A stretch of DNA of 32,163 bases from assembly GCA_018241365.1 (NCBI GenBank), contig JAFEDX010000213.1, positions 1 to 32,163 of the forward strand. Reading direction: 5' to 3'. Below are positions 24,685-32,163 of this stretch, piece after piece. Each line of letters begins with the position of its first letter. Positions within the stretch are counted from its first letter, which is position 1. This DNA is from Pseudomonadota bacterium. Its GTDB lineage: Bacteria; Pseudomonadota; Gammaproteobacteria; Xanthomonadales; Rhodanobacteraceae. The notes under the pieces were generated by a model that had not been told where the DNA came from, did no database searches, and saw only the letters and a list, made by a program, of their open reading frames with translations. A program made the position numbers and the translations under genes.

Positions 24685-26898
24685 TCACATCTTCAACTCG
24701 AACCCCGTGTACCAGGTGCGCCCATAGGCGGGTTCGAGTCCGGTCATCCACACGCGCGAGTAGTACCGGCGATCGGTGAGGTTGCTGACGCCGGCCAGCA
24801 GCTTCAGCCACGGCGTGACCTGCCAATCGCTGGCGAAATCGACGGTGGTGTACGCGGGCATCTTCGCGGGAATGAAACTCGCGCCCGCGCCGAACGGCTG
24901 GTCGGAATCCTGCCAGTACTGCGCGGCCGATGACACCGCGGTCAGGCTGGCCTTGTATTTTTGCTCGACGCGCCAAGTGATGCCGGCCTTGGCGAGGTAG
25001 CGCGGCGCGTAGGCGGGGATCCTGCCGACCTGCCCCGGGATCACGCTGCGCGTGAAGCGCGCGTTGAGCAAACTCAGGCTGACAAAACCTTCGAGGTGTT
25101 CGCCAGCCGTCGCCAGTGAAGTCGGCGCGAAGAAGTCGTAGTTGAGCTGTCCTTCGAGGCCGCGGTTGCGTGTATCGCCCGAGTTCACCTCGATCACATC
25201 GGTGGCGTTGATGTGCTGCGCCTCGATGCGGTTCCTGAAGTCGATCCAGAACACGCTGACATCGTAGTACAGGCCGGTCAGGGGCACTCCGTGCACGCCG
25301 GCTTCCCACGACAGCGCCTTGGACGGATCGGGCGCGTGGCCCGGCACCACGTTGGCGAACGGCGAGGCCATGTCGAAGTAGCGCAGCGGCCGCCAGCCCT
25401 GCGACACGTTGAAATAGGTTTCGTTGCCCTGCCCGAAATCGTTGCCGATGCCGAGACCCAGCAGCGGCACGGTGCGCGAATCGGATTCATTGATCAGCGG
25501 TCGCGACAGGAACGGCGGGCGCACCGATTCGTTCACCGCCACGCGTTCGCGTTCCAGCCGGATCGACGGCACGATGTGGATTTCGTGCGGCAAGCGGAAC
25601 ACGTTTTCGGCAAACACCGAGTAGTAATCGGACTGGCGCTTCTGGCGCAGGCGCGGCACGCCCGTGCGATCGAAACGATCGACATAGAGGTCGGTGTCCG
25701 TCCATTGCCGGAAGGGATCGTTGCCGTGGAACGCGACCACGCCCGCGGTGAACGCATTGCCGCGGCCCCAGCTTTTGCGCACGCGCAGGTCCACGCCCTG
25801 CGTCCGAAACTGTTCGTCCTGCAGCGTGGTGTTCGACGGCGGTGGCTGCGGCGCAAGGTCCGGTGCGGGCGCGCCATTGGCCGCGCGGCTGGCAAGATCC
25901 TGGTAGCCCGCCCACAGCTTGCCGATGAACAGCCAGCCATTGCCGAATTCCTGCTGATGCCCCAGCACCAGTTGGTAGCGATCGACCCAGTCGCGGTTCC
26001 ACGGCGTGGGCGTGGCGTTCGGGTTCGCCAGCCACTGCGGTTGACTCATCCGCCCGGCATCGCCGGAATCGGCGTCAATCGCGTGCAGGTCCAGCCAGGT
26101 GTATTGCTTGTCGTTCGGGCGATATTCGACATACAGGTCGGCTTGGCGCATCTGCGATTGCGCGTTCGCGCGCGTGCCGTCGCTGCGCGTGTAGCCCGCG
26201 TCGGCGCGCCAAGTCCACTGCCCGGCACTGCCCTCAAGCGTGTTGAAGGTCGAATACAGGCCATGGTCGCCGATGACTTGGTTGGTGCTCACCGAAAACG
26301 GCGCGCCCGGCTTGGGCCGCTTCGACACCAGGTTGATCACCGGCGCCGGTTCCGGACCATATAGGAGGCTGGAACCGCCGCGGATCAACTGCACGTCGGC
26401 GATGCTTTGCGTCAGCGGCATCGCGTACAGGGTCGGGAAACCGATCCAGTCCGACTCCAGCGGAATGCCATCCTGCATCACCAGCACGTATTCCGATTCC
26501 TGCGGATTGCCGAGCCCGCGATAGCTCAGGTTGAATTGCGTCGGCGTCGGTTGCTGCGAAACGAGCACGCCGGGCGAGCGCGCGAACAACTGGGTCAGGT
26601 TGTTGCCGACGATCGTAGGCTGCAGGTCGAGGTGCGTCACCGTGGTCTTTTTGGTTACGGTGATCTCGGTGCCCGACACCTCGGACATCTGGTGCAACAG
26701 CTTGGCCGCGACGTATTTTCGCCAGTCGTAGGGTTGCTTGCCCTTGACGTTGATGGTCGGCAGGGTTTGCTGCGAGGATTGGTCGTCCTGTTGCGCGGGT
26801 GCTTGCGCCGCAGCACCCGGCTGTTGCGCCGTGGCGACGGTGGTCACCAAGGCGATGGAGAGGGCAAGTGGCAGGCTGGCCGGGCGCAACGGTCGCAT
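24685..26898 (-). CDS. TonB-dependent receptor, FecA-like
   Basis: This 737-residue outer-membrane receptor starts with a signal peptide (MRPLRPASLPLALSIALVTTVATAQ). A Q/A-rich linker is followed by a TonB-box-like TLPTINVKGK, a plug (LFARSPGVLVSQQPT, LSYRGLGNPQESEYVLVMQDGIPL, DVQLIRGGSSLLYGPEPAPVINLVSKRP) and a barrel with NVSQGWRPLRYFDMASPF and SNLTDRRYYSRVW. The plug style resembles FecA-type siderophore receptors. ATG 26898 has GGAG 6 nt upstream; a GTG at 26910 is part of that site. It is not tightly linked to the genes on either side (gaps of 296 and 158 bp), and no FecI/FecR pair is in view. The ligand is unknown; a metal chelate or a polar small molecule are both possible. Confidence 0.88.
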   Translation of the reverse strand: MRPLRPASLPLALSIALVTTVATAQQPGAAAQAPAQQDDQSSQQTLPTINVKGKQPYDWRKYVAAKLLHQMSEVSGTEITVTKKTTVTHLDLQPTIVGNNLTQLFARSPGVLVSQQPTPTQFNLSYRGLGNPQESEYVLVMQDGIPLESDWIGFPTLYAMPLTQSIADVQLIRGGSSLLYGPEPAPVINLVSKRPKPGAPFSVSTNQVIGDHGLYSTFNTLEGSAGQWTWRADAGYTRSDGTRANAQSQMRQADLYVEYRPNDKQYTWLDLHAIDADSGDAGRMSQPQWLANPNATPTPWNRDWVDRYQLVLGHQQEFGNGWLFIGKLWAGYQDLASRAANGAPAPDLAPQPPPSNTTLQDEQFRTQGVDLRVRKSWGRGNAFTAGVVAFHGNDPFRQWTDTDLYVDRFDRTGVPRLRQKRQSDYYSVFAENVFRLPHEIHIVPSIRLERERVAVNESVRPPFLSRPLINESDSRTVPLLGLGIGNDFGQGNETYFNVSQGWRPLRYFDMASPFANVVPGHAPDPSKALSWEAGVHGVPLTGLYYDVSVFWIDFRNRIEAQHINATDVIEVNSGDTRNRGLEGQLNYDFFAPTSLATAGEHLEGFVSLSLLNARFTRSVIPGQVGRIPAYAPRYLAKAGITWRVEQKYKASLTAVSSAAQYWQDSDQPFGAGASFIPAKMPAYTTVDFASDWQVTPWLKLLAGVSNLTDRRYYSRVWMTGLEPAYGRTWYTGFELKM

Positions 26899-27020
26899 CG
26901 ACAACTCCACGCATCAATCAACGAAGCTGTCCGTTATCGTGCAACACGCGACCATCGCGCAATAGGTCATTGGTCAGGCTGGCGTAGTGGCGGTGATTCG
27001 CACATGCAGCCTTGTCGGGT

Positions 27021-27049
27021 GCGCAAGGCTTTCCGCCTTGCCGTGCGCT
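27021..27049 (-). terminator. Hairpin after the sugar-phosphate operon
   Basis: GCAAGGC (27023-27029) and GCCTTGC (27035-27041) form a stem around TTTCC, about 16 nt past the stop of the DUF2945 gene on the minus strand. GC-rich flanks (GCGC on one side, GTGCGC on the other) could lengthen the helix with mismatches. There is no T-run, so this is a possible, not a typical, terminator. Confidence 0.35.
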
Positions 27050-27056
27050 TGCGCTC

Positions 27057-27278
27057 TCACTTCGGAAGCTTCGTCAGCACCTTGCCGCGATGCGCGGCGA
27101 CGTGGTCGGTCTTGTCGCTCTTGATCTCGTACTGCGGATCGTCGGGCGAGGCGCGATGGGTGTGGCCCTTGTAGTCGAAGTCCGCGGTGTGGATCCTGAT
27201 GACCACGCCGCTGACATGGCCGGCCTCGGAGTTCCAGCCGACGTGGTCGCCTACCTTGAATCGTGTATCCGTCATCAT
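27057..27278 (-). CDS. DUF2945 small protein (TUDOR-like)
   Basis: This 73-residue soluble protein contains the elements FKVGDHVGWNSEAGHVSGVVIRI and PQYEIKSDKTDHVAAHRGKVLTKL. These match DUF2945, annotated as a hypervirulence-associated TUDOR-like domain: a small beta-barrel with a K-V-G-D-x-V start and a conserved H-K/R-x-x-x-L end. Function in bacteria is not known. Its first ATG (27278) overlaps the pgm stop in ATGATGA, with AAGG 7 nt upstream, so translation is probably coupled to pgm. A second ATG directly follows in frame. It is the last gene of the operon. Confidence 0.85.
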   Translation of the reverse strand: MMTDTRFKVGDHVGWNSEAGHVSGVVIRIHTADFDYKGHTHRASPDDPQYEIKSDKTDHVAAHRGKVLTKLPK

Positions 27279-28924
27279 GCGATCGCCTTGTCCACGATCT
27301 GCTGCGCTTCGGCAAGGATGGCGTCGAGATGCGCGCGGTCGCGAAAAGTCTCGGCGTAGATCTTGTAGATGTCTTCGGTGCCGGAAGGCCGCGCCGCGAA
27401 CCAGCCGTGTTCGGCGATCACCTTGATGCCGCCAATCGGCGCGGCGTTGCCGGGTGCCTTGTCCAGCACCGCCGTGACCTTGTCGCCGGCGAGGGAATCG
27501 AGCTTCACTTCACTTGCAGACAGTTTTGCAAGTTTTTGTTTCTGAATTGCATTTGCCACCGCCTGTACGCGGTCCGTCAGCGGCGTACCCAGCTCATTCG
27601 TGAGCGCGCGATAGGCCTCGCCCGGATCGCTCCCCGCCTTCGCCGTGATCTCCGCCGACAGCAGCGCCGGGGCGATGCCATCCTTGTCCGTCGTCCACAC
27701 CGAACCGTCCTGGCGCAGGAAGGATGCGCCCGCGCTTTCCTCGCCGCCGAAGCCCAGCGAACCGTCGAACAGGCCCGGCGCAAACCATTTGAACCCGACC
27801 GGCGTCTCGTACAGCTTGCGGCCAAGTTTGCCAGCGACGCGATCGATCAGCGCGGTGCTGACCACGGTCTTGCCGATCGCGACCGATTCCGGCCAGCGCT
27901 TCCGCTCGCGGAACAGGAAATCGATCATCACCGACAGGTAGTGGTTGGATTCCAGCAATCCCGAAGAGCGCGTCACGATCCCGTGGCGGTCATGGTCGGT
28001 GTCGCAGGCAAACACCACGTCGTACTTGTCCTTGAGCGCCAGCAATCGCTGCATCGCGTATTCGGACGACGGATCCATGCGGATCTTGCCGTCCCAGTCC
28101 ACGGTCATGAAGGCGAAGCGCGGATCGACTTCTTCGCTCACCACCGTCAGGTCGATCCTGTAACGCTCTGCGATCGGCGCCCAGTAGTGCACCCCTGCCC
28201 CGCCCAGCGGATCGACCGCCAGCTTCAGGCCGGCAGCGCGGATCGCGTCGAAGTCGACCACGTTGGCGAGATCGCCGACATAGGCATCGAGGTAATCGTG
28301 GGTGTGCGTGGTGGTCGCCGCGCAGGCTTGTGCAAACGGCACACGCCTGACGCCGGCAAGACGGTTGGCAAGGTACTCGTTGGCCCGTTGCTGCACCCAT
28401 GCGGTGATTTCGGTGCCCGCCGGACCGCCGTTGACCGGGTTGTACTTGAAGCCGCCATTGTCGGGCGGATTGTGCGAAGGCGTGATCACGATGCCGTCGG
28501 CCAGTCCCGCGGCGCGCCCGCGGTTGTGCACCAGGATCGCGTGCGAGATGGCCGGCGTGGGCGTGAATTCGCCACGCTTGGACGTCAATACCTGCACGTT
28601 GTTCGCGGCCAGCACCATCATCGCCGACTTGAACGCAGGCTTCGAAAGCGCATGCGTGTCGTAGCCGATGTACAGCGGCCCCGTGACCGATTCCTTGCTG
28701 CGGCAGTCGCAGATCGCCTGCGTGATCGCGAGGATGTGCCATTCGTTGAAGCTGCCGTCGAACGACGTGCCGCGGTGGCCGGACGTGCCAAAAGCGACGC
28801 GCTGGGCGGGATTCGAGGCATCCGGATGGATATCCGTATAAGCCGCCAACAGCTTGCCGATATCGACCAGGATCGACGGCGGCGCTGGGTTGCCTGCCAG
28901 CGGTGAAATTTTTTCAGTGCTCAC
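27275..28924 (-). CDS. pgm: Phosphoglucomutase (alpha-D-glucose-specific)
   Basis: The 549-residue enzyme interconverts glucose 1-phosphate and glucose 6-phosphate. All four active-site motifs are present: the phosphoserine loop TPSHNPPDNGGFKYN (nucleophile S150), the metal site CDTDHDRHG (D308, D310, D312), the sugar-specificity loop GGEESAGASF (393-402) and the phosphate loop RPSGTED near the C terminus. Length and motifs match E. coli Pgm. The start is GTG at 28924, with GAGG 5 nt upstream; an ATG that overlaps this site is out of frame. It follows pgi after a 125-bp gap that holds a palindromic repeat, and it overlaps DUF2945 by 4 nt. Confidence 0.95.
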   Translation of the reverse strand: MSTEKISPLAGNPAPPSILVDIGKLLAAYTDIHPDASNPAQRVAFGTSGHRGTSFDGSFNEWHILAITQAICDCRSKESVTGPLYIGYDTHALSKPAFKSAMMVLAANNVQVLTSKRGEFTPTPAISHAILVHNRGRAAGLADGIVITPSHNPPDNGGFKYNPVNGGPAGTEITAWVQQRANEYLANRLAGVRRVPFAQACAATTTHTHDYLDAYVGDLANVVDFDAIRAAGLKLAVDPLGGAGVHYWAPIAERYRIDLTVVSEEVDPRFAFMTVDWDGKIRMDPSSEYAMQRLLALKDKYDVVFACDTDHDRHGIVTRSSGLLESNHYLSVMIDFLFRERKRWPESVAIGKTVVSTALIDRVAGKLGRKLYETPVGFKWFAPGLFDGSLGFGGEESAGASFLRQDGSVWTTDKDGIAPALLSAEITAKAGSDPGEAYRALTNELGTPLTDRVQAVANAIQKQKLAKLSASEVKLDSLAGDKVTAVLDKAPGNAAPIGGIKVIAEHGWFAARPSGTEDIYKIYAETFRDRAHLDAILAEAQQIVDKAIA

Positions 28925-28948
28925 TGGTTCCTCATTGAAAGCATTCCC

Positions 28949-29028
28949 GACGCGGATTGACGCCGATAAAAGCGGATAACCTCAAGCAACCCATTGCTGA
29001 TCTGCGTATATCCGCGGTAATCCGCGTC
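28949..29028. repeat. Imperfect palindromic element with GCGGAT units
   Basis: GACGCGGATT (28949-28958) and AATCCGCGTC (29019-29028) are perfect inverted copies. Inside them GCGGATA (28972-28978) faces TATCCGC (29009-29015), and related units lie between. Each arm therefore repeats a GCGGATnnACGC theme with roughly 10-11-nt period. The element fills most of the pgi-pgm gap. It resembles dispersed 'ACGCGGATTAACGCGGAT' repeats seen in proteobacterial intergenic DNA. It may stabilise or partly terminate the mRNA between pgi and pgm. Confidence 0.65.
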
Positions 29029-29049
29029 CAATGCTGTGTTTTTCCCGTT

Positions 29050-30699
29050 TCACCCGAGCGTCCGTTGTGCTGTTGGGTTGCGGGCACGGCGATAGCGGCG
29101 AATCAAGGCGTTGGTGGAACTGTCGTGTTCCAGCTTCGGTTCCTGCGAGTCCTGCAATTGCGGGATCACCTTCTGCGCGAGTTGCTTGCCGAGTTCCACG
29201 CCCCACTGGTCGAAGGAATCGATGTTCCAGATCGCACCCTGCGTGAACACGCTGTGCTCGTACAGCGCAACCAGCGCGCCCAACGTGTGCGGCGTGAGGC
29301 GCTCGCCCATGAGGGTATTGGTCGGACGGTTGCCCTCGCACACGCGGTGTGGCACCAGCCACTCCGGCGTGCCTTCGGCGCGCACCTGCGCTGGCGTCTT
29401 GCCGAACGCCAGCGCTTCGGTCTGCGCGATCAGATTGGCCATCAGCAGCCCGTGCTGCCCGTCCATCGATGTCAACGAGTGATCGAAGCCGATGAAGTCG
29501 CAGGGGATCAGCCGCGTACCCTGGTGGATCAACTGGTAGAACGAGTGCTGGCCGTTGGTGCCCGGCTCGCCCCAGTAGATCGGGCCGGTCGCAACCTCGA
29601 CGTGCCGGCCATCGAGCGTGACGTGCTTGCCATTCGATTCCATCGTCAATTGCTGCAGGTACGCCGGGAAACGCTTGAGATACTGCGCGTACGGCAATAC
29701 GGCGACGGTCTGCGCGCCGAAGAAATCGTTGTACCAGATCGACAGCAGCCCCATCAGCAGCGGCAGGTTCCGTTCGGCAGGCGTCGTCTTGAAGTGCTCG
29801 TCCATGGCATGGAAGCCGGCCAGCATGTCGCGGAACGCTTCCGATCCGATCGCCAGCATGGTCGAGAGGCCGATCGCCGAATCCATCGAATAGCGGCCGC
29901 CCACCCAGTCCCAGAACCCGAACATGTTGGCGGTGTCGATGCCGAACTTTTCCACTTCCGCCGCGTTGGTCGAGACCGCGACGAAGTGCTTGGCGACTGC
30001 GGTCTCATTACCACCGAGCTGTTGCAGGCACCAGCCGCGCGCCGCGTGCGCGTTGGTCAGCGTTTCCAGCGTGGTGAAGGTCTTGGAGCAGACGATGAAC
30101 AGGGTCTCCTCGGCGGCAAGATCGCGGGTGGCTTCCACGAAATCGACCGGATCGACGTTCGAGATGAAGCGGAAGGTCATGTCGCGGCGGCTGTAGTGCT
30201 TCAGCGCCTCGTAGGCCATCACCGGGCCGAGGTCGGAACCGCCGATGCCGATGCTGACGACATTGCGGATGGCTTTGCCCGAATGCCCGCGCCATTCGCC
30301 CAAGCGCACCTTGTCGCTGAAGGCCGCCATGCGATCCAGCACGGCGTGCACTTCCGGCACCACGTCCTTGCCATCCACGACGATGCGTTCACCGCGCGGC
30401 GCGCGCAGCGCCACGTGCAACACCGCGCGTCTTTCGGTCTCGTTGATCTTGTCGCCGTGGAACATCGCATCACGGCGCGCGAACACGCCGCGTGCCGTCG
30501 CAAGTTTTTGCAACAAGCGCAGCGTCTCGCCGGTGACCAGGTTCTTGGAATAGTCGAGATACAGGCCGGCGCCTTCCGCCGTGAGGCGCGTACCGCGCTG
30601 CGCATCGGCGTCGAACAGTTGCTTGAGCGTGGTGCCACGCAACGTGCGCCAGTGCCGCGCCAGCGCCTGCCATTCGGGCGACGAACGCAAAGAACTCAT
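29050..30699 (-). CDS. pgi: Glucose-6-phosphate isomerase
   Basis: The 549-residue enzyme interconverts glucose 6-phosphate and fructose 6-phosphate. Family signatures are complete: [11 protein letters not shown] (149-159), [17 protein letters not shown] (201-217), the catalytic glutamate E354 in TMESNGK, H385 in [17 protein letters not shown], and K505 in [13 protein letters not shown]. The ATG at 30699 overlaps the tal stop as ATGA and has AGGGAG 7 nt upstream. The frame is open upstream to 30876, but only through tal in another frame. It is co-translated with tal and followed by pgm. Bifunctional Tal-Pgi fusions exist in some bacteria; here the two are separate but coupled. Confidence 0.96.
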   Translation of the reverse strand: MSSLRSSPEWQALARHWRTLRGTTLKQLFDADAQRGTRLTAEGAGLYLDYSKNLVTGETLRLLQKLATARGVFARRDAMFHGDKINETERRAVLHVALRAPRGERIVVDGKDVVPEVHAVLDRMAAFSDKVRLGEWRGHSGKAIRNVVSIGIGGSDLGPVMAYEALKHYSRRDMTFRFISNVDPVDFVEATRDLAAEETLFIVCSKTFTTLETLTNAHAARGWCLQQLGGNETAVAKHFVAVSTNAAEVEKFGIDTANMFGFWDWVGGRYSMDSAIGLSTMLAIGSEAFRDMLAGFHAMDEHFKTTPAERNLPLLMGLLSIWYNDFFGAQTVAVLPYAQYLKRFPAYLQQLTMESNGKHVTLDGRHVEVATGPIYWGEPGTNGQHSFYQLIHQGTRLIPCDFIGFDHSLTSMDGQHGLLMANLIAQTEALAFGKTPAQVRAEGTPEWLVPHRVCEGNRPTNTLMGERLTPHTLGALVALYEHSVFTQGAIWNIDSFDQWGVELGKQLAQKVIPQLQDSQEPKLEHDSSTNALIRRYRRARNPTAQRTLG

Positions 30700-31802
30700 G
30701 CCCGCGCTCCCTGCCCTGCGGCTTGCGACGCCACCGCCGAACTCTTTTGCGCGATGCGGCCCAACAGGTCGTTCCAGGATTTCACGAACGCCGCTGCGCC
30801 GTCGCGCTGCAGCTTGCCGGCCAGCGCAGCGTCGTCGATGCCAGCCGCATTGAACCGGGCGATGACATGCTCGCAATCACCGCCATTCCTGTCCATCGCA
30901 CCACGCAGCTTGCCGTGGTCGGCGAAGGCCAGGATGGTCTTGTCGGGAATGGTGTTGATGGTGTCGGGGGCGGCCAGTGCTTCGACGTACAAGGTGTCGG
31001 ATGCCTTGGGATCCTTGGTGCCGGTGCTGGCCCACAACAGCCGTTGCGGGTGCACGCCGGCCGCGACGATCTTCTTCCAGCGCGGCGTTGCGCGCAGGTC
31101 GCAATACGCCTTGTAGGTGCGCTGGCCGATCGCGATGCCGAGCTTGTCCTTCAGCTCTGCCGGAACCTGGTCGGCGACCGCCACGTCCCAGCGGCTGATG
31201 AACACGGACGCCACCGAATCGACGTTCGGCGATTTGCCTTCCGCGATACGACGTTCGATCCCACGCATCCACGCTTCCGCCGCCGCGAGGTATTGCTCAC
31301 GCGAGAACAGCAGCGTCACGTTGATCGGTACGCCTCGATAAATGGATTCCTCGATTGCGGGAATGCCGGCCGGTGTACCGGGAATCTTGATGAACAGGTT
31401 GTCGCGGCGCGCCTTCGCGTGCAGCGCTACGGCCGATTCGATGGTGGCGTGGGTGTCGTCGGCCAGCAGCGGCGAGACTTCCAGCGACACGAAGCCGTCC
31501 ACGCCATCGCTGTGGTGGAACGCCGGCTTGAACAGGTCGGCCGCGCAGGTCAGGTCCTGCAAGGCCAGCGAGAAGAACAATTCCTCGCCCTGCTGGCCTT
31601 GCGCCAGCAAGTCTGCGACCGCGCGGTCGTAGTTGTGGCCGCCCGCGATCGCCTTGTCGAAGATCGACGGGTTGGACGTGAGGCCGGTGACGTTGTCCTC
31701 GGCGATGAAGCGCGCGAGCGTGCCGTCGTCGAGGATGCCGCGGGTGATGTTGTCCAGCCAGATGCTCTGGCCGAGGTCGTGCAGTTGCTGGGTCGGGTTC
31801 AT
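30696..31802 (-). CDS. tal: Transaldolase
   Basis: The 368-residue transaldolase of the non-oxidative pentose phosphate branch moves a dihydroxyacetone unit between sugar phosphates. Signatures are [10 protein letters not shown], the motif [13 protein letters not shown] (40-52), [10 protein letters not shown], and the Schiff-base lysine K139 in [12 protein letters not shown]. The length (about 370, longer than TalB of E. coli) fits the subfamily that also occurs fused to Pgi. ATG 31802 overlaps the stop of the upstream HAD gene as ATGA, with GGAG 5 nt upstream; an in-frame start at 31865 would lie inside the HAD gene. The 3' end overlaps pgi by 4 nt. Confidence 0.95.
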   Translation of the reverse strand: MNPTQQLHDLGQSIWLDNITRGILDDGTLARFIAEDNVTGLTSNPSIFDKAIAGGHNYDRAVADLLAQGQQGEELFFSLALQDLTCAADLFKPAFHHSDGVDGFVSLEVSPLLADDTHATIESAVALHAKARRDNLFIKIPGTPAGIPAIEESIYRGVPINVTLLFSREQYLAAAEAWMRGIERRIAEGKSPNVDSVASVFISRWDVAVADQVPAELKDKLGIAIGQRTYKAYCDLRATPRWKKIVAAGVHPQRLLWASTGTKDPKASDTLYVEALAAPDTINTIPDKTILAFADHGKLRGAMDRNGGDCEHVIARFNAAGIDDAALAGKLQRDGAAAFVKSWNDLLGRIAQKSSAVASQAAGQGARA

Positions 31803-32163
31803 GCTTGCTCCGTGGCGGTTGCCGGTGGTGCGGGTGAAAGGAAAGCATCGACGGGCATGCCGCAAAGCTCGCCGACGCCGTTCAATGAAATTTGTGCGGG
31901 ACGGTATTCCTTGAGGGCGACCGGATCGGCCGCGTAATGGCCTTGGCGGACGAACACCGTGGTCAGGCGGTCGTGCCAGCGGCGCCGCATGCCGTCGAGC
32001 ACGCGCAGCTTGTCGTCGATCATCGCGTAGTGCGCGGCCGGATAGCGGCGCGCCACGTCGTCCAGCATGCGCTCCTTGTGGACGTATACAAGAACCCTGT
32101 CCGCGACCGCGTCGGCGATCCCGGAAACCTTGATCTTGTGGGGCTGCAGCACCACGTCGCCAT
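31799..32163 (-). CDS. HAD-family hydrolase, C-terminal part (cut by window edge)
   Basis: About 120 residues are visible; the frame runs off the right edge with no stop, reading GDVVLQPHKIKVSGIADAVADRVLVYVHKE. This resembles the middle and C-terminal part of HAD-like hydrolases: the segment around QPHKIKVSGI is where such proteins place the motif II/III region, and HYAMIDDKLRVLDGMRRRW carries the I-D-D acidic motif IV. The nucleophile motif DxD would lie outside the window. A GTG at 32155 could be taken as a start, but that would leave a fragment without catalytic motifs, so I treat the gene as truncated. Its stop overlaps the tal start (ATGA). A sugar-phosphatase or phosphoglycolate-like role is only a guess. 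Confidence 0.7.
   Translation of the reverse strand, partial: GDVVLQPHKIKVSGIADAVADRVLVYVHKERMLDDVARRYPAAHYAMIDDKLRVLDGMRRRWHDRLTTVFVRQGHYAADPVALKEYRPAQISLNGVGELCGMPVDAFLSPAPPATATEQA

Noticed and set aside
27263-28906. Plus-strand open frame of 547 codons opposite pgm
   Set aside because: Mirror of a highly conserved enzyme gene; its translation shows no domain.

Overview
The window is GC-rich, densely coded chromosomal DNA from a Gram-negative bacterium. TonB-dependent receptors, an HlyD/FUSC efflux module, large secreted Asp-box propeller proteins and short dispersed palindromes of the type that mistranslate as 'IPAxAGI' suggest a gammaproteobacterium of the Xanthomonadales (Rhodanobacteraceae/Xanthomonadaceae). 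That placement is inference. I see no rRNA, tRNA, CRISPR array, insertion sequence or phage gene.

Layout. (1) 1-3528, plus strand: a three-gene efflux module (FUSC permease, DUF1656 small membrane protein, HlyD/AaeA-like adaptor) behind an AT-rich promoter-like stretch with a perfect palindrome. Everything after this is on the minus strand. (2) 3655-10393: two tandem, diverged paralogues of about 1050-1090 residues, both secreted Asp-box (BNR/sortilin-like) propeller proteins, separated by a gap filled with two kinds of palindromic repeat. (3) 10612-24388: nine co-oriented genes that read as one catabolic island. In transcription order they are gabT, a MocR-type regulator, a carbon-nitrogen hydrolase, a TonB-dependent receptor, a TPR-sulfotransferase, an MFS transporter, gabD, an exported beta-lactamase-fold serine hydrolase and a class III CoA-transferase. 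(4) 24685-26898: a FecA-like TonB-dependent receptor. (5) 27057 to the right edge: a sugar-phosphate operon, HAD hydrolase (cut by the window) - tal - pgi - pgm - DUF2945, with 4-nt ATGA overlaps at three of its four junctions.

The catabolic island is the most interesting part. Its enzymes can be lined up as amide hydrolysis, transamination of an omega-amino acid, semialdehyde oxidation and CoA activation of the resulting diacid, with outer- and inner-membrane transport and an exported hydrolase encoded alongside. Two features look new. The MocR regulator has lost the lysine that should hold PLP, together with the neighbouring cofactor and substrate residues, and has gained an aromatic-rich C-terminal domain of about 105 residues. 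The gap before gabT and the gap before the hydrolase operon both carry the same pair of direct repeats, CTGGCACCAT and CTGGAYCTAM, with identical 23-bp phasing; this is a candidate operator tying both transcription units to that regulator.
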